Assembly (NCBI GenBank): GCA_030527645.1
Contig: JAUNAJ010000014.1
Span: 1 to 64,000, forward strand
Length of the DNA: 64,000 bases
Direction of reading: 5' to 3'
DNA from: Lachnospiraceae bacterium
GTDB taxonomy: Bacteria; Bacillota; Clostridia; Lachnospirales; Lachnospiraceae
Position numbers and translations under genes: made by a program. Of this stretch, positions 8,812 through 17,498 are shown one piece after another; the stretch's first letter is position 1, and each line of letters opens with the position of its first letter. The notes under the pieces are model-generated. The model was not told where the DNA came from, made no database searches, and was given only the letters and a program-made list of their open reading frames with translations.

Positions 8812-11274
8812 TTATTTTACAGTAATTTTCTCCATATGCCAGATGTCCTCTGCGTACTCCTGGATGGTTCTGTCAGAGCTGAACTTTCCGGCCATTGCAG
8901 TATTAAGGATTGCACTCTTCGCCCACTCAGCCTCTTTGCGGTATTTAGCCTCTACACGCTCCTGTGCTGCAGCATAGGATTTGAAGTCTGCCAGGATGAA
9001 GTACATATCCGGCTGACTGCTGTTCTGTGTGTTCAGAAGAGAATTATACAGATCACGGAACATTTCCATATCGCCGTGTGAATAGGTTCCGTTGATCAGC
9101 TGCATCAGCACCTGACGAATATCTGCATCGTTATTGAAGTAGTACATTGGATCGTATCCGCCGTTCTGCTCGAAGTTCATAACCTCCTCTGCAGACAGAC
9201 CGAAGATAAATGCATTCTCCTCTCCGACCTCTTCAACGATCTCAACATTCGCACCGTCCATAGTACCCAGTGTAAGCGCACCGTTCAGCATGAACTTCAT
9301 GTTTCCGGTTCCGGAAGCCTCGCGGGATGCTGTGGAGATCTGCTCGGAAACATCAGCAGCTGCAAAGATCAGCTCTGCATTGCTTACGCGATAATCTTCA
9401 ATAAATACAACCTTGATCTTTCCATTGATAGAAGCATCATTGTTGATGACCTCTCCCACGTTGTTGATCAGTTTGATGATTGCCTTTGCACGGGCATAGC
9501 CTGCACTTGCCTTAGCACCGAAGATAAATGTTCTCGGATAGAACGGCATCTCCGGATGCTCTTTGATCTTATTGTACAGATACATAACATGGAGAATGTT
9601 CAGCAGCTGACGCTTGTACTCATGAAGTCTCTTAACCTGTACATCAAAGATAGATCTCGGATCCACCTCAATTCCATTGTGCTTCAGGATATAATCTGCC
9701 AGACGAACCTTGTTCTGGTATTTGATATTCATGAACTCGGCCTGTGCCTTCTCGTCATCCGCGTAAACACGAAGTCCTTTGGTCTTTGTCAGATCCACAG
9801 CCCACTCTTTGCCGACATGATCTGTTACCCAGGCAGCCAGCAGCGGATTTCCATGCATCAGGAAACGTCTCTGGGTGATACCGTTGGTTTTGTTATTGAA
9901 CTTATCGGGCATCATCTCATAGAAGTCTTTCAGCTCACGTTTTTTCAGGATATCTGTATGAAGTCTTGCAACACCGTTTACAGAATATCCGCCGACGATC
10001 GCCAGATTTGCCATACGAACCTGTCCGTCATAAACGATGGCCATCTTGCGAACCTTCTCCTCGTTGCCGGGATACTGTGCACGGATCTGCTCGCAGAAGC
10101 GGCGGTTGATCTCTTCAACGATCTGATATACACGGGGAAGCAGGCTGGAGAACAGCTCGATGGGCCATTTCTCAAGTGCCTCTGCCATGATGGTATGGTT
10201 TGTATAAGCACAGGTTCTGGTTGTCAGATCCCATGCATCATCCCACTCAAGGCCTTCCTCATCCATCAGGATCCTCATCAGCTCTGCTACCGCAACGGTG
10301 GGATGGGTATCGTTCATCTGGAATGTAACCTTATCCGGCAGCTGATGAATATCCGTATGGTTCTTTTTGAATTTCTTGATCGCAGTCTGAACAGATGCAG
10401 ATGTAAAGAAATACTGCTGTTTCAGACGAAGCTCCTTACCTGCCATGTGGTTGTCATTGGGGTACAGTACCTCAGTGATGGTGCGGGCAAGGTTCTCCTG
10501 CTCAACTGCCTTGTGATAATCACCCTTATCAAAGGAATCCAGCTGGAAATCATTGATTGCCTCGGCATCCCAGATACGCAGAGTGTTCACCACATTGTTG
10601 TCATATCCTACTACAGGAAGATCGTAAGGTACGGCACGAACGGAAGAATATCCCTCCTGAATGAAGTCATTTCTTCCTGTCTCCTCATTGTAGGATACAC
10701 GAACATAGCCGCCGAACTTGATCTCCTTGGCATATTCCGGTCTCTTCAGCTCGAAGGGATAGCCTCCGTCTGTGAGCCAGTTATCCGGAACCTCAACCTG
10801 ATAGCCGTCTTTGATCTGCTGACGGAACATTCCGTAATGATAACGGATACCGCAGCCGTATGCAGAATAGCCGAGAGTTGCAAGAGAATCCATGAAGCAG
10901 GCAGCAAGACGGCCAAGACCGCCGTTGCCCAGTGCAGGATCTCTTTCCTCATCCTCAATGGCATTGAGATCGATTCCCATCTCATCCAGTGCCTCCTTCA
11001 CCTCACCGTAGGCGGTCAGGTTCAGAAGGTTATTTCCAAGATAACGTCCGGTCAGAAACTCCATAGACATGTAGTACACGATCTTCGGATCCTTCTCGTT
11101 CATTACCTGCTGAGTTTTCATCCAGTTGTCGATGATCACATCCTTTACTGCATAGGCAACCGCCTGATACAGCTGATGCTGGGTGGCATCCTCAACGGTA
11201 GTACGGAACAGATTCTTCACCTCATCGCGCACTGCCTTCTTAAAAGTTTCTTTCTTAAATAACGGATTTAACAT
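8812..11274 (-). CDS. glgP: glycogen/maltodextrin phosphorylase
   Basis: Phosphorolyses alpha-1,4-glucans to glucose-1-phosphate, in glycogen turnover. The 820-residue GT35 enzyme is full length: YMSMEFLTGRYLGNNL near residue 68, GNGGLGRLAACFMDS at the active site, HYGMFRQ, and EASGTGNMKFMLNG with the PLP-binding lysine near residue 665. GAGGAG precedes the ATG by 11 bases. It sits between ileS (32 bp upstream) and the TPR/AAA gene, so it may be read through from the ileS transcript in part. No other glycogen gene is nearby. Substrate preference between glycogen and maltodextrin cannot be read from this sequence. Confidence 0.95.
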   Translation of the reverse strand: MLNPLFKKETFKKAVRDEVKNLFRTTVEDATQHQLYQAVAYAVKDVIIDNWMKTQQVMNEKDPKIVYYMSMEFLTGRYLGNNLLNLTAYGEVKEALDEMGIDLNAIEDEERDPALGNGGLGRLAACFMDSLATLGYSAYGCGIRYHYGMFRQQIKDGYQVEVPDNWLTDGGYPFELKRPEYAKEIKFGGYVRVSYNEETGRNDFIQEGYSSVRAVPYDLPVVGYDNNVVNTLRIWDAEAINDFQLDSFDKGDYHKAVEQENLARTITEVLYPNDNHMAGKELRLKQQYFFTSASVQTAIKKFKKNHTDIHQLPDKVTFQMNDTHPTVAVAELMRILMDEEGLEWDDAWDLTTRTCAYTNHTIMAEALEKWPIELFSSLLPRVYQIVEEINRRFCEQIRAQYPGNEEKVRKMAIVYDGQVRMANLAIVGGYSVNGVARLHTDILKKRELKDFYEMMPDKFNNKTNGITQRRFLMHGNPLLAAWVTDHVGKEWAVDLTKTKGLRVYADDEKAQAEFMNIKYQNKVRLADYILKHNGIEVDPRSIFDVQVKRLHEYKRQLLNILHVMYLYNKIKEHPEMPFYPRTFIFGAKASAGYARAKAIIKLINNVGEVINNDASINGKIKVVFIEDYRVSNAELIFAAADVSEQISTASREASGTGNMKFMLNGALTLGTMDGANVEIVEEVGEENAFIFGLSAEEVMNFEQNGGYDPMYYFNNDADIRQVLMQLINGTYSHGDMEMFRDLYNSLLNTQNSSQPDMYFILADFKSYAAAQERVEAKYRKEAEWAKSAILNTAMAGKFSSDRTIQEYAEDIWHMEKITVK

Positions 11275-11306
11275 ATTTTCTAATACTCCTCAATTTGCTG
11301 CCCGGA

Positions 11307-14300
11307 TTACAGGCGCTCTACTCCCATGGTTACTGCCTCAGAATTGATCTTCCACTCTTTAACGTAGCCTGCAGTCTCTCCGAGAGTCATTTTTTCTGCA
11401 AGAACCTCTGAACAGATCTCCTGCTCATGATCCCTCAGCAGCTGAAGGATCTTCTCATTGTCCTTTGCCGATACGGCGATCTTATCCATCACCTCAAAGC
11501 CGGCCTCTTTTCTCATGGTCTGGATCTTGCTGATAATCTCACGAACAAAGCCTTCTTCAATCAGCTCCGGTGTAAGATTGGTATCCAGCATAACGGTTAC
11601 TCCCTGATCAGATTCAGTTGCGTAGCCCTCCATCTGTGTTGCTTCAATAAGAAGGTCTTCTTCTAATAATACAATTTCACTGCCATCGATGTCAAGTTTC
11701 AGGGATCCTGTGGCTCTGACCTCCTCAACTGCGGCATTTCCATCGATCTCTGCAAGAGCCTTTCTGATGCCGTTTACCTGCTTTCCGAACTTCGGACCCA
11801 CGGTCTTCAGGAACGGCTTGATGGAATACTGTACTTTCTCAGTGAATTCTACCTCCTTCACATTCAGCTCATCGGCAATGATCACGCGATAGAAGTCGGA
11901 AAGATCAAAGCTTGATTTGATATACAGCTTTGCGATCGGCTGGCGGTTCTTGATATTGGTTTTATTTCTGCAGGCACGTCCCAGGAAGACGATCTGGAGC
12001 AGATGTGCCATATTCTCTTCCAGCTCTGCATCGATCCACTCCTCATGCACGGCCGGGAAATCGCACAGGTGAATACTCTCCGGTGCAGTTTTATCCACAG
12101 TGCGGACCAGATTCTGATAGATATCCTCTGTCATGAACGGGATCATCGGGGCAGCTGCCTTACAGAACTCTGTCAGTGCCGTGTAGAGAGTCATGTAAGC
12201 ATTGATCTTATCCTGCTCCATTCCCTTTGCCCAGAAGCGCTGACGGCTGCGGCGAACGTACCAGTTGCTCATATCATCTACAAAGGCTTCCAGGCATCTT
12301 GCAGTCTCCGGAATTCTGTAATTTGCCAGGTTCTCATCCACAGTCTTAATGGTGGTCGCCAGTCTGGAAAGCAGCCAGCGGTCCATAACAGGAAGCTGCT
12401 CAGCCTCCAGCTTGTATGCGGAAGGATCAAACTGATCGATGTTTGCATACAGGGTAAAGAATGCATAGGTATTCCACAGGGTTCCCATGAATCTTCTTGA
12501 ATACTCGCTTACCGCTTTTCCGTGGAAACGATTTGGCAGCCAGGGGGCACTGTTGATATAGAAGTACCAGCGGATCGCATCCGCACCATATTTCTCCAGA
12601 GCATCAAAGGGGTCTACTGCATTGCCCTTGGATTTGGACATCTTCTGTCCGTGCTCATCCTGTACATGTCCGAGAACGATGACATTCTCATAAGGTGCCT
12701 TGTTAAACAGAAGAGTTGAAATTGCCAGCAGAGAATAGAACCAGCCGCGGGTCTGATCCACTGCTTCGGAAATAAACTGCGCCGGGAACTGCTGCTCAAA
12801 CACTTCCTTATTTTCAAAGGGATAATGATGCTGCGCAAAGGGCATGGAACCGGAATCAAACCAGCAGTCGATGACCTCCGGTACACGCCTCATCTCCTTG
12901 CCGCAGTGCGGACACTTGATCGTAACAGCATCAATGTAGGGACGATGCAGTTCGATATCGTCCGGACAGTTGTCAGACAGTTCTTTCAGCTCTGCGATGC
13001 TTCCGATGGAATGCATATGTCCGCAGTCCTCGCAGGTCCAGATATTCAGCGGAGTTCCCCAGTAACGGTTTCTGGAAATTCCCCAGTCCTGTACATTCTC
13101 CAGCCAGTCGCCGAAACGTCCCTTTCCGATGCTTTCCGGAATCCAGTTGATGGTATTATTGTTGCGGATCAGATCCTCTTTTACCTCGGTCATCTTGATA
13201 AACCAGGATTCACGCGCATAATAGATCAGCGGTGTGTCGCATCGCCAGCAATGTGGATACTCATGCTCAAATTTCGGAGCAGAGAACAGCTTTTTCTCCT
13301 TATCCAGATCCACCAGAACCATCGGATCTGCCTTCTTTACAAATACACCTGCATACGGTGTCTCTGCAGTCAGCTCACCTTTTCCGTCAACAAACTGAAC
13401 AAAGGGAAGATCGTATTTTCTTCCTACACGGCCGTCGTCCTCACCGAAGGCCGGTGCAATATGAACGATACCTGTACCATCACTCATGGTTACGTAATTG
13501 TCACAGGTAATAAAGAAACCTTTCTTATGCTGCTTTGCAGCTGCTTCTCCCGCACAGGCAAACAGAGGCTCGTACTCCTTGTATTCCAGATCTGTACCCT
13601 TGTACTCCTCAAGAATCTCATATACCTGCTGTTCCTCTTCCTCAGCCAGAGAGCCGAGAACCTGATCCAGCAAAGCCTTTGCCATGTAGTAGGTAAAGCC
13701 GTCCGCAGCCTTTACTTTGCAGTAGGTTTCCTCCGGATTTACGCAGAGACCGACATTGGAGGGAAGGGTCCAGGGAGTGGTGGTCCATGCCAGGAAGTAT
13801 GCATCCTCTCCAACCACTTTAAAGCGCACAATGGCAGAACGCTCCTTTACAGTTTTATAGCCCTGTGCCACCTCCTGCGCAGAAAGAGGCGTTCCGCAGC
13901 GGGGACAGTAGGGAACGATCTTAAAGCCCTTATACAGAAGCTGTTTATTCCAGATCTCCTTCAGTGCCCACCACTCAGACTCAATGAAATTGTTGTCATA
14001 GGTTACATAGGGGTTGTCCATGTCCGCCCAGAAGCCAACGGTACCGGAGAAATCCTCCCACATGCCCTTGTATTTCCAGACACTTTCCTTACACTCTTTA
14101 ATAAACGGCTCCATGCCGTATTCCTCAATCTGCTCTTTTCCGTTCAGGCCAAGCTTTTTCTCTACTTCCAGCTCTACCGGAAGACCATGAGTATCCCAGC
14201 CGGCCTTTCTTGGCACCTCGTAGCCCTTCATGGTACGGTATCTCGGGATCATATCCTTGATGACACGGGTCAAAACATGTCCGATATGGGGTTTTCCGTT

Positions 14301-14450
14301 TGCAGTCGGAGGTCCGTCATAAAATGTGTACATCGGACTTCCCTCGCGTTCTTTCATGCTCTTTTCGAAAATCTGATTCTCTTTCCAGAATTTCTCAGTC
14401 TTTTTCTCGCGCTCGACAAAATTCAGATTACTGTCGACTTTCTGATACAT
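11307..14450 (-). CDS. ileS: isoleucine--tRNA ligase (type 2-like)
   Basis: Charges tRNA-Ile with isoleucine. Class I signatures are present: HIGH in GKPHIGHVL near residue 55 and KMSKS in GQKMSKSKGN near residue 600, plus the editing (CP1) domain between them and a tRNA-anticodon domain after. At 1047 residues, with EKFWKENQIFEKS and WDTHGLPVELEVEK near the N-terminus, it resembles the longer eukaryote-like type 2 enzymes, which are known in other bacteria to resist mupirocin; that property here is inference. The start at 14450 (MYQKVDSN) has GGAGG seven bases upstream, whereas longer in-frame extension would run into the T-box terminator. Regulated by the T-box at 14500-14745. Confidence 0.95.
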   Translation of the reverse strand: MYQKVDSNLNFVEREKKTEKFWKENQIFEKSMKEREGSPMYTFYDGPPTANGKPHIGHVLTRVIKDMIPRYRTMKGYEVPRKAGWDTHGLPVELEVEKKLGLNGKEQIEEYGMEPFIKECKESVWKYKGMWEDFSGTVGFWADMDNPYVTYDNNFIESEWWALKEIWNKQLLYKGFKIVPYCPRCGTPLSAQEVAQGYKTVKERSAIVRFKVVGEDAYFLAWTTTPWTLPSNVGLCVNPEETYCKVKAADGFTYYMAKALLDQVLGSLAEEEEQQVYEILEEYKGTDLEYKEYEPLFACAGEAAAKQHKKGFFITCDNYVTMSDGTGIVHIAPAFGEDDGRVGRKYDLPFVQFVDGKGELTAETPYAGVFVKKADPMVLVDLDKEKKLFSAPKFEHEYPHCWRCDTPLIYYARESWFIKMTEVKEDLIRNNNTINWIPESIGKGRFGDWLENVQDWGISRNRYWGTPLNIWTCEDCGHMHSIGSIAELKELSDNCPDDIELHRPYIDAVTIKCPHCGKEMRRVPEVIDCWFDSGSMPFAQHHYPFENKEVFEQQFPAQFISEAVDQTRGWFYSLLAISTLLFNKAPYENVIVLGHVQDEHGQKMSKSKGNAVDPFDALEKYGADAIRWYFYINSAPWLPNRFHGKAVSEYSRRFMGTLWNTYAFFTLYANIDQFDPSAYKLEAEQLPVMDRWLLSRLATTIKTVDENLANYRIPETARCLEAFVDDMSNWYVRRSRQRFWAKGMEQDKINAYMTLYTALTEFCKAAAPMIPFMTEDIYQNLVRTVDKTAPESIHLCDFPAVHEEWIDAELEENMAHLLQIVFLGRACRNKTNIKNRQPIAKLYIKSSFDLSDFYRVIIADELNVKEVEFTEKVQYSIKPFLKTVGPKFGKQVNGIRKALAEIDGNAAVEEVRATGSLKLDIDGSEIVLLEEDLLIEATQMEGYATESDQGVTVMLDTNLTPELIEEGFVREIISKIQTMRKEAGFEVMDKIAVSAKDNEKILQLLRDHEQEICSEVLAEKMTLGETAGYVKEWKINSEAVTMGVERL

Positions 14451-14499
14451 AGCTGCCTCCTTTATTGGATACTTGTTACTGTTCGCGTAACGGATAATG

Positions 14500-14745
14500 A
14501 AAACAAAAAAGAGCATTCATCCGTAAAAGGACAAATGCTCAAATCATTCGTTATACCACCTGTTACATACTATCATATGCTGCCCTCTAACGCTGGGCAT
14601 GCGGCCATAGCCTACTCTTATCATTTCAGCCGGCTGCTCAGGAGGGATCTTCCGCTGTTCTTACTGGTTCCGGACTTCCACCTTCTCCGGATCGCTGGGA
14701 CGTTCACATACAGCGTACTGTCTCCGTCATTGCATTTCTACAGTC
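14500..14745 (-). ncRNA. T-box riboswitch controlling ileS
   Basis: A tRNA-sensing leader. In transcript order it has a stem I with the apical AGCGATCCGG...GGTGGAAGTCCGG module, a candidate isoleucine AUC specifier inside GGAAGATCCC (14648-14646), the T-box sequence AACAGGTGGTATAACG (14564-14549) whose GGTGG pairs with the tRNA acceptor end, and a terminator: GAGCATTTGTCC (14540-14529) with GGATGAATGCTC (14522-14511) followed by six T. Uncharged tRNA-Ile would favour the antiterminator and allow ileS expression. The specifier assignment is the least certain part. Confidence 0.9.
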
Positions 14746-14751
14746 CGGTTA

Positions 14752-14780
14752 ATTATACTGATGACAGAAAAGATTGTCAA
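14752..14780 (-). promoter_or_regulatory. consensus sigma-A promoter for the T-box/ileS transcript
   Basis: Minus strand TTGACA (14780-14775), a 17-bp spacer and TATAAT (14757-14752): a perfect match to consensus. Strong constitutive initiation with control left to the T-box is the expected arrangement. Confidence 0.9.
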
Positions 14781-14800
14781 GCTGTTCAGGGAATTTCCCT

Positions 14801-15748
14801 TCATTCATGCCTTTTTTTCCGGCGTTTTTCCCGTAAAAGATCCCGCTTATGCCGGATTTCCGCTGCTTCCATCTCACTGGAGACCTTGATGGTCTTCACC
14901 ACATAGACATTGCCTTCATCGGTTCTCTTCATCCGGATCTTCCCCTTCATGTATCCATGTGTCGGACACATGGATACGCAGTAATAATTCTTCGAATTCA
15001 CAGAAAACCAGCGTATTTTCTTCCGGGAATTCTTGCCGCACAGACAGCAGTGGGTGGCTGCCACCTCGCGATCTGCCATGGCTTCCTCCTTGGCAGTGAA
15101 CTCACGGGAAATAAATTTTGTATATCCGTTATAAACTGCATGGATCTCATCCTTCTTCAGTTTTGGGTTCTGGTATACATCAATGGAATCATATGCCAGT
15201 ACAACCGCCATATCGATCGTCTGAAAGATCTGCGCTGTATACATAGCATCGGACAGGGCTCTGTGAAAATCCAGATCCTTCTCCAGGTGCAGATAATCAA
15301 TTCCGTATTCAAGAGAACGCCTGCTCTTCATCGTCTCGTAGCTGATGGCAAACAGCTTCTGCACATCATAATAATGAAGCGGACCCTTTAAAAGATTCAG
15401 GCATCGGTAATACTTCATATTTCTCTGCAGCTCTACCAGATCGATGGTTCCCCAGGTACAGAAAAGAGAATCCGGTCCGCACCAGGTAAGAAATTCCCGG
15501 ACTGCCTCCTTAAAGGGCATTCCGCTCTGCAGCGTTGCTTTATCCATGTGAACAATTTCTTTCGTTCTGTAATGCAGAGTGGGATACACGGCCGGCCGGA
15601 TCACCCGGTGAAACTGATCCACAATCTCTCTCTCTGTATTCAGTTTTACAGCTCCGATTTCGATTATCTCAAAAGGAAGACTCTTTACTTCCCGATGCTT
15701 TCCATAGGGACATTGATTCCATTCAAGATCAAACACAACATAATTCAT
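14801..15748 (-). CDS. DEDDh 3'-5' exonuclease (KapD/ERI-1-like)
   Basis: An RNase T-superfamily exonuclease acting on nucleic acid 3' ends. The first Asp/Glu pair is in VFDLEWNQ directly at the N-terminus, the second acidic site near CTWGTIDLVEL, and the HRALSDAMYTA segment supplies the catalytic His and last Asp of the DEDDh set. The C-terminal 100 residues contain a CCLCGKNSRKK pair of cysteines and a basic KRRKKRHE tail. I start at MNYVVFDLEW (15748), where the domain begins; upstream Shine-Dalgarno support is weak, so translation may depend on the DUF1846 gene that ends 28 bp before. KapD-like proteins have been tied to sporulation control in Bacillus, but no such role is shown here. Confidence 0.82.
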   Translation of the reverse strand: MNYVVFDLEWNQCPYGKHREVKSLPFEIIEIGAVKLNTEREIVDQFHRVIRPAVYPTLHYRTKEIVHMDKATLQSGMPFKEAVREFLTWCGPDSLFCTWGTIDLVELQRNMKYYRCLNLLKGPLHYYDVQKLFAISYETMKSRRSLEYGIDYLHLEKDLDFHRALSDAMYTAQIFQTIDMAVVLAYDSIDVYQNPKLKKDEIHAVYNGYTKFISREFTAKEEAMADREVAATHCCLCGKNSRKKIRWFSVNSKNYYCVSMCPTHGYMKGKIRMKRTDEGNVYVVKTIKVSSEMEAAEIRHKRDLLREKRRKKRHE

Positions 15749-15776
15749 GAAAACAGTCAACACTTTCGAATCCAAA

Positions 15777-17264
15777 TTAATGTTTATGATATTTTCTTCC
15801 GTCTTCCTCGTATTTCGGTTCACAGGTCAGATTCAATCCAAGACGCTTAAACATGCTCTCATCCACCGAAGACAGAAGAACCGTGGAATGTGCTTCACAG
15901 CCTTTCAGATTTGCAATCTGATCCATTGCCAGTTTCGCAAGCTCATCCTCCGATACGGAAGAGGAAAGGGCGATCAGGATCTCATCAATATGAAGACGGG
16001 GATTGCGGCTTCCAAGATACTCTGTTTTCAGAGTCTGGATCGGCTGGATCGCATGGGGAGATACCAGATCCCTCTCATGGTCAATGTCTGCCAGAGTTTT
16101 CAGTGCATTCAGAATGCAGGCAGCTGATGCTCCCAGCAGATCGCTGGTCTTTCCTGTAACGATTCTGCCGTCCCCAAGCTCTATTGCAGCTGCCGGGTGA
16201 CCGGTCTCACGTTCTCTCTTCAGAGCTTTCACTGCAACTCTTCTGTCACCAACCTGTACCCCTACTTCACTAAGAAGCGACTCCAGCTTTTCTTTGCTGT
16301 CCTGCGTCTCTCCCGTACGTTTCAGATCACAGATACACTTATAATACCTGCGGATGATCTCCTGCTTGGAGGCAGCACAGCAGGCTTCATCATCGTAGAT
16401 GCAGTTGCCTGCCATATTCACACCCATATCTGTCGGTGATTTGTATGGGCTCTTTCCTGCGATCAGCTCAAACATAGCGTTAACAACAGGGAAAATCTCA
16501 ATGTCTCGATTATAGTTAACGGTAGTTTCTCCGTAGGCATTCAAATGGAAGGGATCCACCATATTCAGATCATTCAGATCCGCTGTGGCAGCCTCATAGG
16601 CCAGATTCACCGGATGCTTCAGCGGAAGATTCCAGATTGGGAAGGTCTCGAACTTGGCATAGCCTGCCTTGACCCCTCTCTTATATTCATGATACAGCTG
16701 AGAAAGGCAGGTCGCCATTTTTCCCGATCCCGGTCCCGGTGCTGTAATGACCACCAGAGGACGCTCCGTCTCAATATATTCATTCTTTCCATAGCCTTCA
16801 TCGCTGACGATCCGCACTACATCCGTTGGGTAGCCGGGAATACTGTAGTGACGATAGGACCGGATTCCCATCTGCTGCAGCCTCTTTCTGAACAGCTCGG
16901 CGGAAGGCTGGTTCGCATAGCGTGTCAGACAGACGCTTCCCACAAACAGTCCTTCCTCCTGAAAAGCATCGATCAGGCGGAGCACATCCATATCATAGGT
17001 AATTCCGTAATCGCCCCGGATCTTGTTCGTTTCAATGTCTTCTGCATTGATCACCACTACAATCTCAGCCTGATCCTTCAGCTGCAGAAGCATCTGAAGC
17101 TTAGAGTCCGGCTCAAATCCGGGAAGAACGCGTGACGCATGATAATCATCAAAAAGCTTTCCTCCGAACTCAAGATACAGCTTATTGTCAAACTGTGAGA
17201 TTCTCTCTTTAATATGTTCAGACTGCATTTTCAGATATTTTTCATTATCAAATCCCTTTTTCAC
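15777..17264 (-). CDS. DUF1846 family protein
   Basis: A conserved Firmicute protein of about 500 residues with no established biochemical function. It shows the family opening KKGFDNEKYLKMQSEHIKER, the FDDYHASRVLPGF segment and a P-loop-like GPGSGKMATCL around residue 180, suggesting nucleotide binding. I choose the GTG at 17264: GAGGAG lies seven bases upstream and the protein then starts at the family's usual point; the ATGs at 17279 and 17270 lie on or too close to the ribosome binding site. Likely first gene of a unit with the exonuclease, from the promoter at 17404-17432 with a leader of about 130 nt. Confidence 0.88.
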   Translation of the reverse strand: MKKGFDNEKYLKMQSEHIKERISQFDNKLYLEFGGKLFDDYHASRVLPGFEPDSKLQMLLQLKDQAEIVVVINAEDIETNKIRGDYGITYDMDVLRLIDAFQEEGLFVGSVCLTRYANQPSAELFRKRLQQMGIRSYRHYSIPGYPTDVVRIVSDEGYGKNEYIETERPLVVITAPGPGSGKMATCLSQLYHEYKRGVKAGYAKFETFPIWNLPLKHPVNLAYEAATADLNDLNMVDPFHLNAYGETTVNYNRDIEIFPVVNAMFELIAGKSPYKSPTDMGVNMAGNCIYDDEACCAASKQEIIRRYYKCICDLKRTGETQDSKEKLESLLSEVGVQVGDRRVAVKALKRERETGHPAAAIELGDGRIVTGKTSDLLGASAACILNALKTLADIDHERDLVSPHAIQPIQTLKTEYLGSRNPRLHIDEILIALSSSVSEDELAKLAMDQIANLKGCEAHSTVLLSSVDESMFKRLGLNLTCEPKYEEDGRKYHKH

Positions 17265-17403
17265 GTTCATTCTCCTCATCTTCTGCCGGCAGCCGCTTTT
17301 AGGTCGGGCTCCGATCTCCGTTTCATTCCATCACGGCCTGTGAAGGCGAATCCGTCCTCACATACTCCATAGCATTTCTGTCTTCGCAAATAATAACGGA
17401 AAG

Positions 17404-17432
17404 ATTATACAATTTCCCGATGCAGATGTCTA
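17404..17432 (-). promoter_or_regulatory. promoter of DUF1846 gene
   Basis: Minus strand TAGACA (17432-17427), 17-bp spacer, TATAAT (17409-17404). The -35 element lies in ATTCCAAGTAGACA, a 14-mer that occurs identically at the promoter of the sugar-binding lipoprotein (44923-44936). Confidence 0.75.
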
Positions 17433-17498
17433 CTTGGAATTTGATTTCTCCGTTCTTTTCTGCTCCTGCTTTTTCTTTTTCCACTTCATGATCCATTC

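Noticed and set aside
9556-11262. Plus-strand open frame of 568 codons across glgP
   Set aside because: Antisense shadow of a clear glycogen phosphorylase gene; rich in His/Leu/Cys as expected from reversed codons.
12825-14906. Long plus-strand open frame (about 690 codons) across ileS
   Set aside because: It lies opposite ileS and runs into the T-box; the composition is that of a reverse-strand shadow and it has no ribosome binding site or family motif.
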